Shown in pieces: positions 24,257-32,622 of a stretch of DNA of 50,017 nt. A program made the translations under genes and the position numbers. Source of the DNA: an uncultured Eubacteriales bacterium (GTDB taxonomy: Bacteria > Bacillota > Clostridia > Oscillospirales > CAG-272). The DNA lies in the NCBI GenBank assembly GCA_934526185.1, contig CAKTAA010000008.1, positions 1 to 50,017 of the forward strand, in the 5' to 3' direction. Under the pieces are notes generated by a model. It had not been told where the DNA came from and ran no database searches. It was given only the letters and a program-made list of their open reading frames with translations. How positions within the stretch are numbered: the first letter of the stretch is position 1; each line of letters opens with the position of its first letter.

Positions 24257-24553
24257 TTAGGAGAGTTTGGGATCCGTGATGTCGCCGGTGCTGATCATCG
24301 CCTCCAGCGCCAGCCGCATACCGAGCTTGAAGCCGATGGTGAAGGCCGTTAATTCGTTGGCATCATTAAGCTCTGAGGCGCAGTCCTTGAATTTCTCGAA
24401 GGTCTCCTGCTGCGCCTGCGTCAACGTCTGTATCAGATCATCCTCGTTGCGCGTCACCAAATGCAGCAGGTGAGAGTATGTGCCGCCATTGACGATGTCC
24501 CGATCGCAGGGAGTGATGTTGCCGTAGTATAGTTCCTCGATAATATTTCGCAT
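24257..24553 (-). CDS. DUF6809-like small protein
   Basis: 98 residues from the ATG at 24553 behind AAAGGAGGTGGCGAC. MRNIIEELYYGNITPCDRDI and ELTAFTIGFKLGMRLALEAM are typical of a small helical family common in clostridial mobile elements and usually labelled DUF6809. Cytoplasmic, function unknown. It follows the specificity subunit gene but is separated from it by a terminator. Confidence 0.7.
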   Translation of the reverse strand: MRNIIEELYYGNITPCDRDIVNGGTYSHLLHLVTRNEDDLIQTLTQAQQETFEKFKDCASELNDANELTAFTIGFKLGMRLALEAMISTGDITDPKLS

Positions 24554-24645
24554 GTCGCCACCTCCTTTGGCGGGGACACACAATACCAGCTTCCTGCGGC
24601 AATATCCAGCCATACGGCGCATTGTTAGCAGTTAAGTAACAAAGT

Positions 24646-24675
24646 ACCGGCAGAAGGATTTCTCCCTCTGCCGGT
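24646..24675 (-). terminator. terminator after the specificity subunit
   Basis: ACCGGCAGA / TCTGCCGGT stem 15 bases after the specificity gene stop; on the minus strand it is followed by a weak T-containing tail. Confidence 0.6.
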
Positions 24676-24689
24676 TGTCATTGTTCATA

Positions 24690-26168
24690 TTACTTTGCAA
24701 AAATCACTTCGTTGTTCATGATCTCAATGGCCTGCTGCTCCAGCAAATATGCCTCATAGCGTTTTTTGTTTGCCTCCAGCGCAAGAGCATTGATCCGATC
24801 CTGTACGGCTTTATTTTTTAACAACGGGAATGAAATCTGACGAACATGATTATCATCAATCTCATCAACAACAGAACCATACGTAAAATGTGTGATGAGC
24901 TGATACCCGTATTCGGAAGAAAGGAATACATTCAGATATCCCGCAATATCATCGTTGGCGGGAACTACACGAATGATATGCTGATTTGCTGCCCAGTTTT
25001 CCCAGTGTTTACCAACCAAGGCAACTTTACCAATTGTTCCGCTGCATGTAATTAAAGTCATGTTTTCATGTAGTTCCAACTGCTTTGTTATACGGTCTCC
25101 ATGATGAATAAGGGAAAGGTATTTTTTATTAGACGGATCAAGTTCCCATAACTGCTTACCGCCTATGAATACTCTGCCAAAGCCTTCCTCAACATAAACA
25201 CGCTTAAATCTTCCCGGAAGAATTACGTCACTGCTGATCCTGCGATCGCCGATGGACGTGACCTCTGCAGCATGCTCCTGCAGGTGTTTGGTTATAGCGC
25301 CCACTATAGGCACATGGTAGGATGCATCTAAGCGTCCTGCCATATCGCTCAGTTTTACACTATAAGTATCTACCGGCGCCTGCTTGCGGAAGTAATCCAC
25401 ATCAAAATCCGTAATCTCTGGAAGCTGCAATTCCTTGACCAGTAACGCCTGTGCTTCGTCAAGCAGATCGTTTGATTCGTCACGCAATTCATAAGAAGCG
25501 ACGATCAAATCGTGAATATGCTTTTTGAGTGTATCAGGAGCATCGGGAATAGGTACCGTCGCAAGATGTTCAGGCTCGATATGCGTTATTACCGCACCAT
25601 AGCTATTAGTCAACAAGATTTTATTGCCAATCTGGCTTTTGAAATACGTGTACAAATATCCCGCGTGATCTGGATTGACACAATCTATTCTCAACAAGTC
25701 ATGGCTGAAAATCATATCATCCATAGTTCGCGATACATAGGCAACTTTACCGATCGTACCTGAACAAGTCATAAGCACTTGTCCATTTTTTACGCGTAGT
25801 GCTGGAATATCTGTTTTTGTCAGTTTGGAAATATAGCCATCCGGAGTAGGTTTAATGTCCATTATGGTGGATGGCTGATAAATGGGCATATCGGATTTTT
25901 CAACCCATATTCTCTTGAAACGAGCTCCTGTATACGACGTTGCCAAACCGTTAGCACCGCCAACATACGTAGCAGAGTATTTGCCGTTAGTTACAATCGA
26001 TCGCGCTTGTTTTGCTTCCACATCAAACACACTGGCTTCCAAGCGTTTGCCACGTGCAATGACGTCTGACAATGTAACCGAACACCACTTAATAGGCGTC
26101 TCATTTACAGCAATCTCTGGCGTATTTGCAAAACTGGTTTTGCTCGCCAAATTGCTATTGTTTACCAT
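24690..26168 (-). CDS. restriction-modification specificity subunit (two TRDs)
   Basis: 492 residues from the ATG at 26168 (GGAGGGTATCGC upstream), overlapping the upstream stop by 7 bases. Two halves each carry the HsdS-type target recognition pattern: VLMTCSGTIGKVAYVSR followed by SHDLLRI in the first, MTLITCSGTIGKVALVGK followed by NQHIIRV in the second. Helical spacers follow each half (LKKHIHDLIVASYELRDESN, QDRINALALEANKKRYEAYL). It should dictate a bipartite recognition sequence for the partner at 26162-28183. The target sequence cannot be read from the protein by eye. Confidence 0.85.
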   Translation of the reverse strand: MVNNSNLASKTSFANTPEIAVNETPIKWCSVTLSDVIARGKRLEASVFDVEAKQARSIVTNGKYSATYVGGANGLATSYTGARFKRIWVEKSDMPIYQPSTIMDIKPTPDGYISKLTKTDIPALRVKNGQVLMTCSGTIGKVAYVSRTMDDMIFSHDLLRIDCVNPDHAGYLYTYFKSQIGNKILLTNSYGAVITHIEPEHLATVPIPDAPDTLKKHIHDLIVASYELRDESNDLLDEAQALLVKELQLPEITDFDVDYFRKQAPVDTYSVKLSDMAGRLDASYHVPIVGAITKHLQEHAAEVTSIGDRRISSDVILPGRFKRVYVEEGFGRVFIGGKQLWELDPSNKKYLSLIHHGDRITKQLELHENMTLITCSGTIGKVALVGKHWENWAANQHIIRVVPANDDIAGYLNVFLSSEYGYQLITHFTYGSVVDEIDDNHVRQISFPLLKNKAVQDRINALALEANKKRYEAYLLEQQAIEIMNNEVIFAK

Positions 26169-28183
26169 GCGATACCCTCCTGTACTTTCCATGCAGCAAA
26201 AATTGCAGGAACATCAGGCGTTTGATCGTCCTCTACTTTCTTCTTCTGCTCGTGGGATACAGCCTTGCCGCCTTCACTACCATCTTCGTGTGTTAAAACA
26301 CTATTGGTATCGGGAACAAGAATTTCGTTACCTTCCTTATCGCGTTTGAAAATAGGATTGCCGCGCTTATCGTGGCCAACCTTATCTACCATCGCCATAA
26401 AAATGTTATAATCGGCCATTGTACCGCTCTTTTCTTCTGCATCTTTCTGCGCTTGCGTCTTTTTCTGGAGCAGAAGTACAGAGGTTTGTGTTCCGTTGCG
26501 GGGCTGGAATGTATCAACATGCAAATCAACACTACCGATGATGCGATGGTTTTTAATCAGCCATTCGCGGATATAGCCAAGACCGGGAGAGCCGAGAATC
26601 GAGTCGGGAAGAACAATACCCATTCTGCCGCCAGGGACAAGGAGCTGAGTGCAACGCTCAATGAACAAAATTTCCGGAGGAACGGACGACTGCAGTCTGC
26701 TGGTCATTGTCCATGTACCGGTCTTTTTATCATTTTCCCAAATATGCGCCAGTTCAAACTGCTCCAGTATGCTGCGATCTTTGATCGGGATTTTGCTGCC
26801 GAACGGAGGATTGGTGACGATCACGTTGAAGAAACCAATGGAATTATAGTTTCTAATATCTGTCTTTTTAATGCCAAGTGCATCTGCCAAACGGGTCTTA
26901 AATTCATCCGACCATTCGTGGGGAGGGAGCAGGGAGTTGTTTTGTAGAATATTTCCGCTGCCATCGTTGTTCATGACCATATTCATCTTGGTTGCTTTGA
27001 CAAGATCGGGGTTAATGTCAAAGCCGTAGTAATTGGAAGCGGCCATTTCGGAAATTCTGTCTTGGAACGCACGAATCGTATCAGAATCCCAGTCTTTTCT
27101 CTCGACACCCAGTTCTGCTACGAACTGTGCCTCAAGCTGCGCAATCACATGTGTCATGGCAGTAACAAGGAAACCACCGGTTCCGCAAGAACTGTCGAGT
27201 ACGCGCTCATCTGCCTGCGGATTGATCATTTCCACAACCATCTTCATGACATTACGAGGCGTGAAGAATTCGCCTCGGTCACCACGCAGGTTAGCGCCAA
27301 CAATTTCTTCGTATGCTTTACCCTTTATGTCAATGTTGGTGTTCAATAAGCTATAGCGCTGCAGCTCACTGACGATGTATGCCAGACTGCGCGGTTTCAG
27401 CTTAATCTCGTCATTTGGATCGAAAATTTTGCCGTGGCGCCTCTTAACACGTTCGAAAATCTTAGAAATACGCTTTTGTACGGTAAGCTGGCCGTCTGCA
27501 TTAGAGCGCTCATCGGAAGTTGTATAGAACTCAAGGGGAGCGGGGATGCTACGCTCATCTTCAATCTTACAGAAAATCACTTTAAGCAATTCGAAAAATG
27601 CAGGTTGCTTCTGCATGCCATCATTTACGTAAATGTGGTTATGGCAAGTCTTGAAAACAAAAAGCAGGTTGTCATCGGATGCGTTGCGAAGGCTCTTGCG
27701 GCTCGGGCGGTTAACATCATCCAAATTACCATCGGCAGAGGGGATGTCATTGTATTCTATGAAGGTGATGTTGCCCGCTGCGTCAATGCACTTTCTGAAT
27801 ACAAATTTCTGGATACTGTTTGTCCACATACCCCATTCACAGTTGGGGCAAACCGACATGTAAGACTGCAACTGCGCAATACCGTCCTTGGCATTGCGTG
27901 CATCAACGGTTTCTTTCTTACACTCAATGATGATGCGGATGGTTCCCTGTGTTTGTTCAGGCGCATCCTTGTCCCAAATGACAATATCTGCACGCGGTTT
28001 ATTAGAGCCCACCTGCAGCGTGTATTCAATTTTAATCTGTCCGGGTAAGTATTTATGCTCGTTAACCAGACGCTTTTCAATGGTCTGACGAACATATTCC
28101 TCCGGCGTGTCGTTTCTGAATTTTCCATCTATGTAGTCGCAAATCTTACCCTCGGGGATAACGATCACTTTCTGCTCGCTCAT
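26162..28183 (-). CDS. fused endonuclease and N6-adenine methyltransferase
   Basis: 673 residues, GGAGGCAGAATT before the ATG. The N-terminal ~150 residues resemble an HsdR_N / PD-(D/E)xK nuclease: PEEYVRQ (Glu29), RADIVIW (Asp66), IIIECKKE (Glu87, Lys89). A linker leads to an HsdM-type methyltransferase: GEFFTPRNVMKMVVEMI, SAM motif LDSSCGTGGF (~329-338), catalytic NPPF (458-461). No separate HsdR gene is present. Fusion of cutting and methylation in one chain with a separate specificity subunit matches the BcgI-like type IIB/IIG plan; that classification is inference. The active-site residues look intact. Confidence 0.85.
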   Translation of the reverse strand: MSEQKVIVIPEGKICDYIDGKFRNDTPEEYVRQTIEKRLVNEHKYLPGQIKIEYTLQVGSNKPRADIVIWDKDAPEQTQGTIRIIIECKKETVDARNAKDGIAQLQSYMSVCPNCEWGMWTNSIQKFVFRKCIDAAGNITFIEYNDIPSADGNLDDVNRPSRKSLRNASDDNLLFVFKTCHNHIYVNDGMQKQPAFFELLKVIFCKIEDERSIPAPLEFYTTSDERSNADGQLTVQKRISKIFERVKRRHGKIFDPNDEIKLKPRSLAYIVSELQRYSLLNTNIDIKGKAYEEIVGANLRGDRGEFFTPRNVMKMVVEMINPQADERVLDSSCGTGGFLVTAMTHVIAQLEAQFVAELGVERKDWDSDTIRAFQDRISEMAASNYYGFDINPDLVKATKMNMVMNNDGSGNILQNNSLLPPHEWSDEFKTRLADALGIKKTDIRNYNSIGFFNVIVTNPPFGSKIPIKDRSILEQFELAHIWENDKKTGTWTMTSRLQSSVPPEILFIERCTQLLVPGGRMGIVLPDSILGSPGLGYIREWLIKNHRIIGSVDLHVDTFQPRNGTQTSVLLLQKKTQAQKDAEEKSGTMADYNIFMAMVDKVGHDKRGNPIFKRDKEGNEILVPDTNSVLTHEDGSEGGKAVSHEQKKKVEDDQTPDVPAIFAAWKVQEGIAW

Positions 28184-28246
28184 AATTCTGCCTCCATGTT
28201 TTTTGGATGATTGTTTCTTAACTGTTTATGTAAATGTGGTGCATTG

Positions 28247-28597
28247 CTAATGTTGAGTAACTGGAAGTTGTGCCAAAGCCACTCGTATGGCTTCCCAGTT
28301 TTCTGGCTGCGCTTTGATCATGTCGCTGATATCCACTGGAATCTCTCTTCTGCATTTGGCCGCAAGGTCATAGAACTTTCGTCGTCGCTGTTCGTCTGGC
28401 CCTAATTCTTTTTCGATTACTGAAATTATTGTTTCCAGCGTGTCCTGCGGAGGAGGACTGCCTGTTAGGATTTCATAAAAATATGGTTTCTTAATTCCAA
28501 CCGCAGCATAGAAATCGCTTTTAAACATTCCTGTATCTTTAATCACTTGCTCCAGATACTCACCGAATTCCGATATCTCTTTCTTTCGCTTTGCCAT
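28247..28597 (-). CDS. small HTH regulator of the restriction unit
   Basis: 116 residues behind GAAGGAGGTGACTGCGG. FGEYLEQVIKDTGMFKSDFY AAVGIKKPYFYEILTG is an HTH of the Cro/CI type; the remainder is helical. It is the first gene after a promoter with a perfect palindrome over the -10, and lies 63 bases before the restriction-methylation gene, so it probably acts as a controller that times restriction after methylation. Such regulators are common beside R-M systems. Direct evidence for its binding site is only positional. Confidence 0.75.
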   Translation of the reverse strand: MAKRKKEISEFGEYLEQVIKDTGMFKSDFYAAVGIKKPYFYEILTGSPPPQDTLETIISVIEKELGPDEQRRRKFYDLAAKCRREIPVDISDMIKAQPENWEAIRVALAQLPVTQH

Positions 28598-28620
28598 CCG
28601 CAGTCACCTCCTTCGGAAAA

Positions 28621-28664
28621 AGTATGTTTGTAAACATACTAACATACTTTTTACAAAAAATCAA
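28621..28664 (-). promoter_or_regulatory. promoter with overlapping operator
   Basis: On the minus strand TTGATT (28659-28664), 17-base spacer, TAGTAT (28636-28641). The palindrome AGTATGTTT-gt-AAACATACT (28621-28640) covers the -10 and start site, and a further half-site AACATACTT follows at 28641-28649. The layout suggests autorepression by the HTH gene. Confidence 0.75.
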
Positions 28665-28782
28665 GAGTTTTCAAGAATTTGCTCTTGAAAACGCTGCAAA
28701 TTCCGCAATTTTCACTTCAAACCCTGTCCCCGCGCGCCTTTTGTTGCTAACAAAGTGAACGGATTTTCCGCTCCTGCAAAAG

Positions 28783-28833
28783 AAAAAACGGCTGATTACT
28801 GGCCCTGATCCACCAGTTATCAACCGTTTTTTT
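28783..28833. terminator. strong bidirectional hairpin
   Basis: A ~20-bp inverted repeat (AAAAAACGGCTGATTACTGG / CCAGTTATCAACCGTTTTTT, two mismatches) with T runs on both strands insulates the restriction unit from the tRNA-Gln side. The rest of 28665-28880 holds no gene. Confidence 0.75.
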
Positions 28834-28880
28834 GCTGTAATATCCGCATTCTTGCTATAAAACAGGGTTATAAAAGAGAA

Positions 28881-28914
28881 TTGACTCACAAGTCTTGGTA
28901 GACTTATGAGTCAA
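28881..28914 (-). terminator. terminator of the tRNA-Gln gene
   Basis: TTGACTCACAAGTC / GACTTATGAGTCAA, one mismatch, 6-base loop, followed on the minus strand by TTCTCTTTT, starting 6 bases after the tRNA. Confidence 0.8.
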
Positions 28915-28920
28915 TCATTA

Positions 28921-28994
28921 TGGCTGCGGAAGAAGGATTCGAACCCTCACAAACAGAGTCAGAGTCTGTCGTGCTACCCTTACACAATTCCGCA
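28921..28994 (-). tRNA. tRNA-Gln (CUG)
   Basis: The minus strand folds as a full cloverleaf: acceptor TGCGGAA / TTCCGCA, anticodon stem ACAGA-TCTGT around loop CTCTGAC (anticodon CTG), T arm GAGGG-TTCGAAT-CCTTC, discriminator G and encoded CCA. Its 3' end faces the restriction unit and capsid element, the usual side for island insertion. Confidence 0.95.
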
Positions 28995-29017
28995 CTAATA
29001 AGATTTCAACGGAAATT

Positions 29018-29046
29018 ATTATATCATGAAAAAATTTGTTTGTCAA
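29018..29046 (-). promoter_or_regulatory. promoter of tRNA-Gln
   Basis: On the minus strand TTGACA, 17-base spacer, TATAAT, about 20 bases before the tRNA. Nothing else is seen between here and the ylxM promoter. Confidence 0.85.
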
Positions 29047-29218
29047 TAATTTTTTTGTTTTTTCTAAATGAATTTTTTCAGTCAAGATTTGGACAAAAAT
29101 TTACTATTCAATTTGCTGCGTCATGGGACAAAACCACGGAGGCAGCATGTAAATGAAAGGCGTAAAGCCTTGCAGTTGCTGCTGCAATTTATTCTCTGCA
29201 CATTTTTTCATTTTTTCC

Positions 29219-29247
29219 TTGACAGGAATATATTTTTGTGATATACT
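29219..29247 (+). promoter_or_regulatory. promoter of the ylxM-ffh block
   Basis: TTGACA, 17-base spacer, TATACT; start near 29254, 66 bases before ylxM. Confidence 0.8.
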
Positions 29248-29319
29248 GTGTAAAGTATTTTACTTTACAGCTCGTATTCAGATTGTTTCAAACGGTCGAA
29301 CAAGAATTATGGTATAGGT

Positions 29320-29667
29320 ATGAAAAATCTTAAGATCAGCCTATTATACGATTTCTACGGCAGCGTTTTATCGGAAACTCAAAAAAAAGTAATTGAAATG
29401 TATTATAATGAAGATCTGTCGCTCGCAGAAATTGCGGAACATGCAGGCATCTCAAGGCAAGGGGTGAGGGATTCCATCATCAGAGCAGAAGAACATCTGC
29501 TTTTACTTGAAGAGAAGCTCGGTCTATATGAAAAAGCGGTACAAATCAAAAAAATTCATGAAGAAATGTCGCAAATTCTTATACTTCTTCAGGCTACCGC
29601 AGAAAAAGATGAAACGTTAGCTTTGATACATTCGCTGAGTGAAGCGCTTCAAAAATTAGATTCGTAA
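29320..29667 (+). CDS. ylxM: YlxM family SRP-associated protein
   Basis: 115 residues. The N-terminal half is an HTH of the sigma region 4 type (LSLAEIAEHAGISRQGVRDS IIRAEEHL); the C-terminal half is helical. The size, the HTH and the position directly before ffh identify YlxM (p13-like), which is thought to assist assembly or regulation of the signal recognition particle. It is cotranscribed with ffh (24-base gap). Confidence 0.9.
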   Translation: MKNLKISLLYDFYGSVLSETQKKVIEMYYNEDLSLAEIAEHAGISRQGVRDSIIRAEEHLLLLEEKLGLYEKAVQIKKIHEEMSQILILLQATAEKDETLALIHSLSEALQKLDS

Positions 29668-29691
29668 AATCGCTGGGAGGAGGTGATATCG

Positions 29692-31035
29692 ATGGCAACT
29701 TTTTCCGGATTGATGGAGAAAATGTCGGACGCTTTGAAAAAGTTTAAGAATAAGGGGCAACTGACGGAAGCTGACGTAAAGGCAGGTATGCGGGAAATTA
29801 AGTTGGCGCTGTTGGAAGCCGACGTAAACTTTAAGGTCGTCAAGGATTTTATAAAAACAGTTCAGGAACGGGCTGTCGGGACGGAGGTACTGGAAAGTCT
29901 TGTACCCGCGCAGCAAATTGTAAAAATTGTCAATGAAGAATTAACTGCGCTGATGGGCGGACAAAATGAGCGCATTGAGTTCTCAAACAGACCGCCTACC
30001 ATAGTGATGATGGTTGGTTTGCAGGGCGCCGGCAAAACCACGCACAGCGGCAAAATTGCCTCGCTTTTCAAAAAGCAGGGGAAACGCCCCTTGCTCGTGG
30101 CTTGTGACGTTTACCGCCCCGCCGCTATCAAGCAGCTTGAGGTTGTCGGTGCGCAGCTTGATATCCCTGTGTTTTCTATGGGAGATAAGATTTCTCCTGT
30201 TGACATCGCAAAAGCAGGGCGTGAACATGCTCTGAAACATGGCCATGATTTGGTTATTATTGATACCGCCGGGCGCCTGCATGTGGATGAAGCACTGATG
30301 GCAGAGCTGAAAGACATAAAAGTCTCTGTGGAACCAAAGGAAATTTTATTGGTTGTCGACGCGATGACAGGTCAGGACGCTGTGAATGTGGCAAAAACGT
30401 TTGATGACCTTTTAGAAATCACCGGTGTGGTCATGACCAAAATGGACGGCGATACGCGCGGGGGCGCCGCCTTGTCAATCCGGCATGTCACCGGTAAACC
30501 TATTAAATTCATCGGTACCGGTGAAAAGCTTGATATGATCGAACCGTTTCATCCGGATCGTATGGCTTCCCGTATTCTCGGCATGGGTGATGTGCTCTCG
30601 CTGATTGAAAAAGCCGAACAGTCATACGATGAAAAGCAAGCCGCCATTTTGGAACGCAAAATGCGTGAGGCAACTTTTGATCTGAATGATTTTTTGGATC
30701 AGTTCAAACAGCTAAAAAAAATGGGATCCATTGAGCATTTGATTGGTATGATCCCCGGTGTCCCGTCAAAGGAGCTTCAAAACGCCAACATAGATGAAAA
30801 GCAGATAAATCGTGTAGAAGCTGTCATTTTATCCATGACTCCCTCGGAGCGTGAAACCCCCTCTATCATTTCAGCCTCAAGGAAAAGGCGGATTGCATTA
30901 GGCTGCGGTCAAAAGGTAGAGGATGTCAATCGGCTTCTGAAGCAGTTTGAGCAAATGCAGAAAGTTATGAAGCAATTTTCACAGGGCGGTAAAAAAATGA
31001 AAAAAGGCAAATTCAGATTGCCGGGCAGACGCTGA
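29692..31035 (+). CDS. ffh: signal recognition particle GTPase Ffh
   Basis: 447 residues from the ATG at 29692 behind GGGAGGAGGTGATATC. N domain (1-~90), G domain with P-loop GLQGAGKTT (~109-117), DTAGRLHVDE and TKMDGDTRGGAALS, then a Met-rich M domain (MGSIEHLIGMIPGV, RRIALGCGQKVEDVNRLLKQ FEQMQKVMKQF). Binds 4.5S RNA and signal sequences and hands ribosomes to FtsY. Full length and apparently intact. Confidence 0.98.
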   Translation: MATFSGLMEKMSDALKKFKNKGQLTEADVKAGMREIKLALLEADVNFKVVKDFIKTVQERAVGTEVLESLVPAQQIVKIVNEELTALMGGQNERIEFSNRPPTIVMMVGLQGAGKTTHSGKIASLFKKQGKRPLLVACDVYRPAAIKQLEVVGAQLDIPVFSMGDKISPVDIAKAGREHALKHGHDLVIIDTAGRLHVDEALMAELKDIKVSVEPKEILLVVDAMTGQDAVNVAKTFDDLLEITGVVMTKMDGDTRGGAALSIRHVTGKPIKFIGTGEKLDMIEPFHPDRMASRILGMGDVLSLIEKAEQSYDEKQAAILERKMREATFDLNDFLDQFKQLKKMGSIEHLIGMIPGVPSKELQNANIDEKQINRVEAVILSMTPSERETPSIISASRKRRIALGCGQKVEDVNRLLKQFEQMQKVMKQFSQGGKKMKKGKFRLPGRR

Positions 31036-31150
31036 TGATCATGCGGCGAAGCCGACTCCGCAAGTCATGCGGATACCATTTGAATAGACGGACTGCTTTT
31101 CAGTCCCCTAGAATATATTTAGATACAAGAAGTTGGAGGATAAAACAAAT

Positions 31151-31396
31151 ATGGCAGTAAAAATCAGATTAAAAAGAATGGGCGCAAAAAAGACGCCGTT
31201 TTACCGTATCGTTGTGGCTGATTCCAGATATCCGCGCGATGGCCGTTTTATTGAGCAAATCGGCTATTACAATCCCTTAACAGATCCCGCTGATATTAAA
31301 ATTGATGCGGAAAAGGCGCAGAAATGGCTTGCCAACGGCGCACAACCCACGGAAACCGTTAAAAGTATTCTGAAGAAATCAGAAATTCTTAAGTAA
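31151..31396 (+). CDS. rpsP: 30S ribosomal protein S16
   Basis: 81 residues, GGAGG 12 bases before the ATG. The start AVKIRLKRMGAKKTPFYRIV and the following RDGRFIEQIGYYNP are diagnostic of S16. The order ffh-rpsP-khpA is the common Bacillota arrangement, but the usual rimM and trmD do not follow here. Confidence 0.97.
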   Translation: MAVKIRLKRMGAKKTPFYRIVVADSRYPRDGRFIEQIGYYNPLTDPADIKIDAEKAQKWLANGAQPTETVKSILKKSEILK

Positions 31397-31418
31397 CAGC
31401 TTTGGAGCAAAATAAATT

Positions 31419-31655
31419 ATGGTAGATTTAAAAAGTATTTTGGCGAATATTGCAAAATCCATAGTTGATCGTCCGGAAGACGTAACTGTTTCGGAAACAG
31501 TCGAAAACAACGACATTGTTCTCGAACTCAGTGTCGCACCTGATGATATGGGAAAAATCATCGGGAAACGCGGACGTATAGCAAGGGCAATACGCATGGT
31601 CATGAAATCTGCTGCAAGCACGGTTGACAAAAAGGTCATCGTGAAAATCAAATAA
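31419..31655 (+). CDS. khpA: KH-domain RNA-binding protein KhpA
   Basis: 78 residues. A single KH domain with the GxxG-type loop MGKIIGKRGRIARAIR. KhpA (YlqC) partners KhpB/Jag in RNA binding linked to cell elongation and division in other Bacillota. It lies 22 bases after rpsP in one transcript. Confidence 0.93.
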   Translation: MVDLKSILANIAKSIVDRPEDVTVSETVENNDIVLELSVAPDDMGKIIGKRGRIARAIRMVMKSAASTVDKKVIVKIK

Positions 31656-31736
31656 AACGATTTCCGCCAATTCTGAAAATGATTGAGCAATCAATTTTTC
31701 AGGATTTCAAGACTGCTAAAGCGCAGGAAATCAAAG

Positions 31737-31777
31737 CAAACCTGATTTCTTTTTCTTGTGAAATCAGGTTTGTTTTT
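31737..31777 (+). terminator. terminator of the ylxM-ffh-rpsP-khpA operon
   Basis: CAAACCTGATTTC / GAAATCAGGTTTG perfect hairpin followed by TTTTTG; it ends the four-gene transcript. Confidence 0.9.
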
Positions 31778-31815
31778 GCTTGTCAAGGCTGTAGCTTGGC
31801 TTTTTCTCAGTGCCG

Positions 31816-32532
31816 TCAATCTATTATCCTTCCTTCAATAGAAACAGTTATCACTTGCCATGGGATAAACTTTCCGCTGTTCTTCAGAGCCGTTTTTACT
31901 GCGTTTTCTATACCGCCGCAGCAAGGTACCTCCATGCGAATCACAGTGACACTCCGGATATCATTATTTTTGATAATATCCGTCAATTTTTCACTGTAAT
32001 CCAAATCATCCAGCTTTGGACAGCCGATAAGAGTTACACGGCCTCTCATAAATGTTTCGTGCATTCCGGCATATGCGTATGCGGTACAGTCAGCGGCAAT
32101 CAACAGTTTTGCACCTCTAAAATACGGCGCATTTACGGGTACCAGCTTTATTTGACAGGGCCACTGAGCAAGCTGAGAAATGCTTCCTGCTTTGTATGTG
32201 ATATTATCAGGCTCTGCTCTCTTCTCTCTGATAAGCTGACGCATCTGATGTCCCGGACATCCTTTGTGTCCCTCTGCGCCGTCTGTCTGCTGTTTTTTCA
32301 GCCTGCTCTCCGTCACAGCTTGTTCGTTATATTCCGCAGCCTCGCGTTCTATAAAAGTAATCGCGCCTTCCGGACAGGCCGGCAGACAGTCTCCCAAACC
32401 GTCGCAAAAATCCTCCCGAAGCAGCTTTGCCTTTCCGTTTACCATCCCAATAGCCCCCTCATGGCAGGCCTCAGCGCAGATACCACAGCCATTGCATTTT
32501 TCATCATCAATCTGTATGATTTTTCTTAACAT
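31816..32532 (-). CDS. dicluster ferredoxin-type iron-sulfur protein
   Basis: 238 residues, AAGGAGGAAAGATT before the ATG. The N-terminus holds two 4Fe-4S motifs (CNGCGICAEACHEGAI and CDGLGDCLPACPEGAI). The remaining ~150 residues contain further cysteines (GHKGCPGH, AADCTAYAYAG, LIGCPKLDD, VPCCGGIE), a layout seen in iron-sulfur proteins found beside Crp/Fnr regulators in anaerobes. Probably cytoplasmic electron transfer or redox handling; the partner is unknown. It is divergent from the Crp/Fnr gene, and a palindrome sits at -41.5 of its predicted start. Confidence 0.85.
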   Translation of the reverse strand: MLRKIIQIDDEKCNGCGICAEACHEGAIGMVNGKAKLLREDFCDGLGDCLPACPEGAITFIEREAAEYNEQAVTESRLKKQQTDGAEGHKGCPGHQMRQLIREKRAEPDNITYKAGSISQLAQWPCQIKLVPVNAPYFRGAKLLIAADCTAYAYAGMHETFMRGRVTLIGCPKLDDLDYSEKLTDIIKNNDIRSVTVIRMEVPCCGGIENAVKTALKNSGKFIPWQVITVSIEGRIID

Positions 32533-32548
32533 AATCTTTCCTCCTTAC

Positions 32549-32577
32549 TTGATCCTATGGATTTATTATAGTATAAT
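32549..32577 (+). promoter_or_regulatory. promoter of the Crp/Fnr gene
   Basis: TTGATC, 17-base spacer, TATAAT; start near 32584. The complementary strand has its own -10 (TATAAT at 32565-32570) serving the divergent ferredoxin gene, which has only a poor -35. Confidence 0.7.
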
Positions 32578-32588
32578 CAAATCAAACC

Positions 32589-32610
32589 TTCTGTGGTTAT
32601 AACAACAGAA
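32589..32610. promoter_or_regulatory. Crp/Fnr-type operator in the divergent promoter region
   Basis: TTCTGTGGTTA and TAACAACAGAA form a 22-bp palindrome with one mismatched pair. Its centre is 41.5 bases upstream of the predicted ferredoxin-gene start, the classical class II activator position. It also covers about +6 to +27 of the Crp/Fnr gene, a repressing position. Confidence 0.65.
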
Positions 32611-32622
32611 ACGGAGTTTTTT

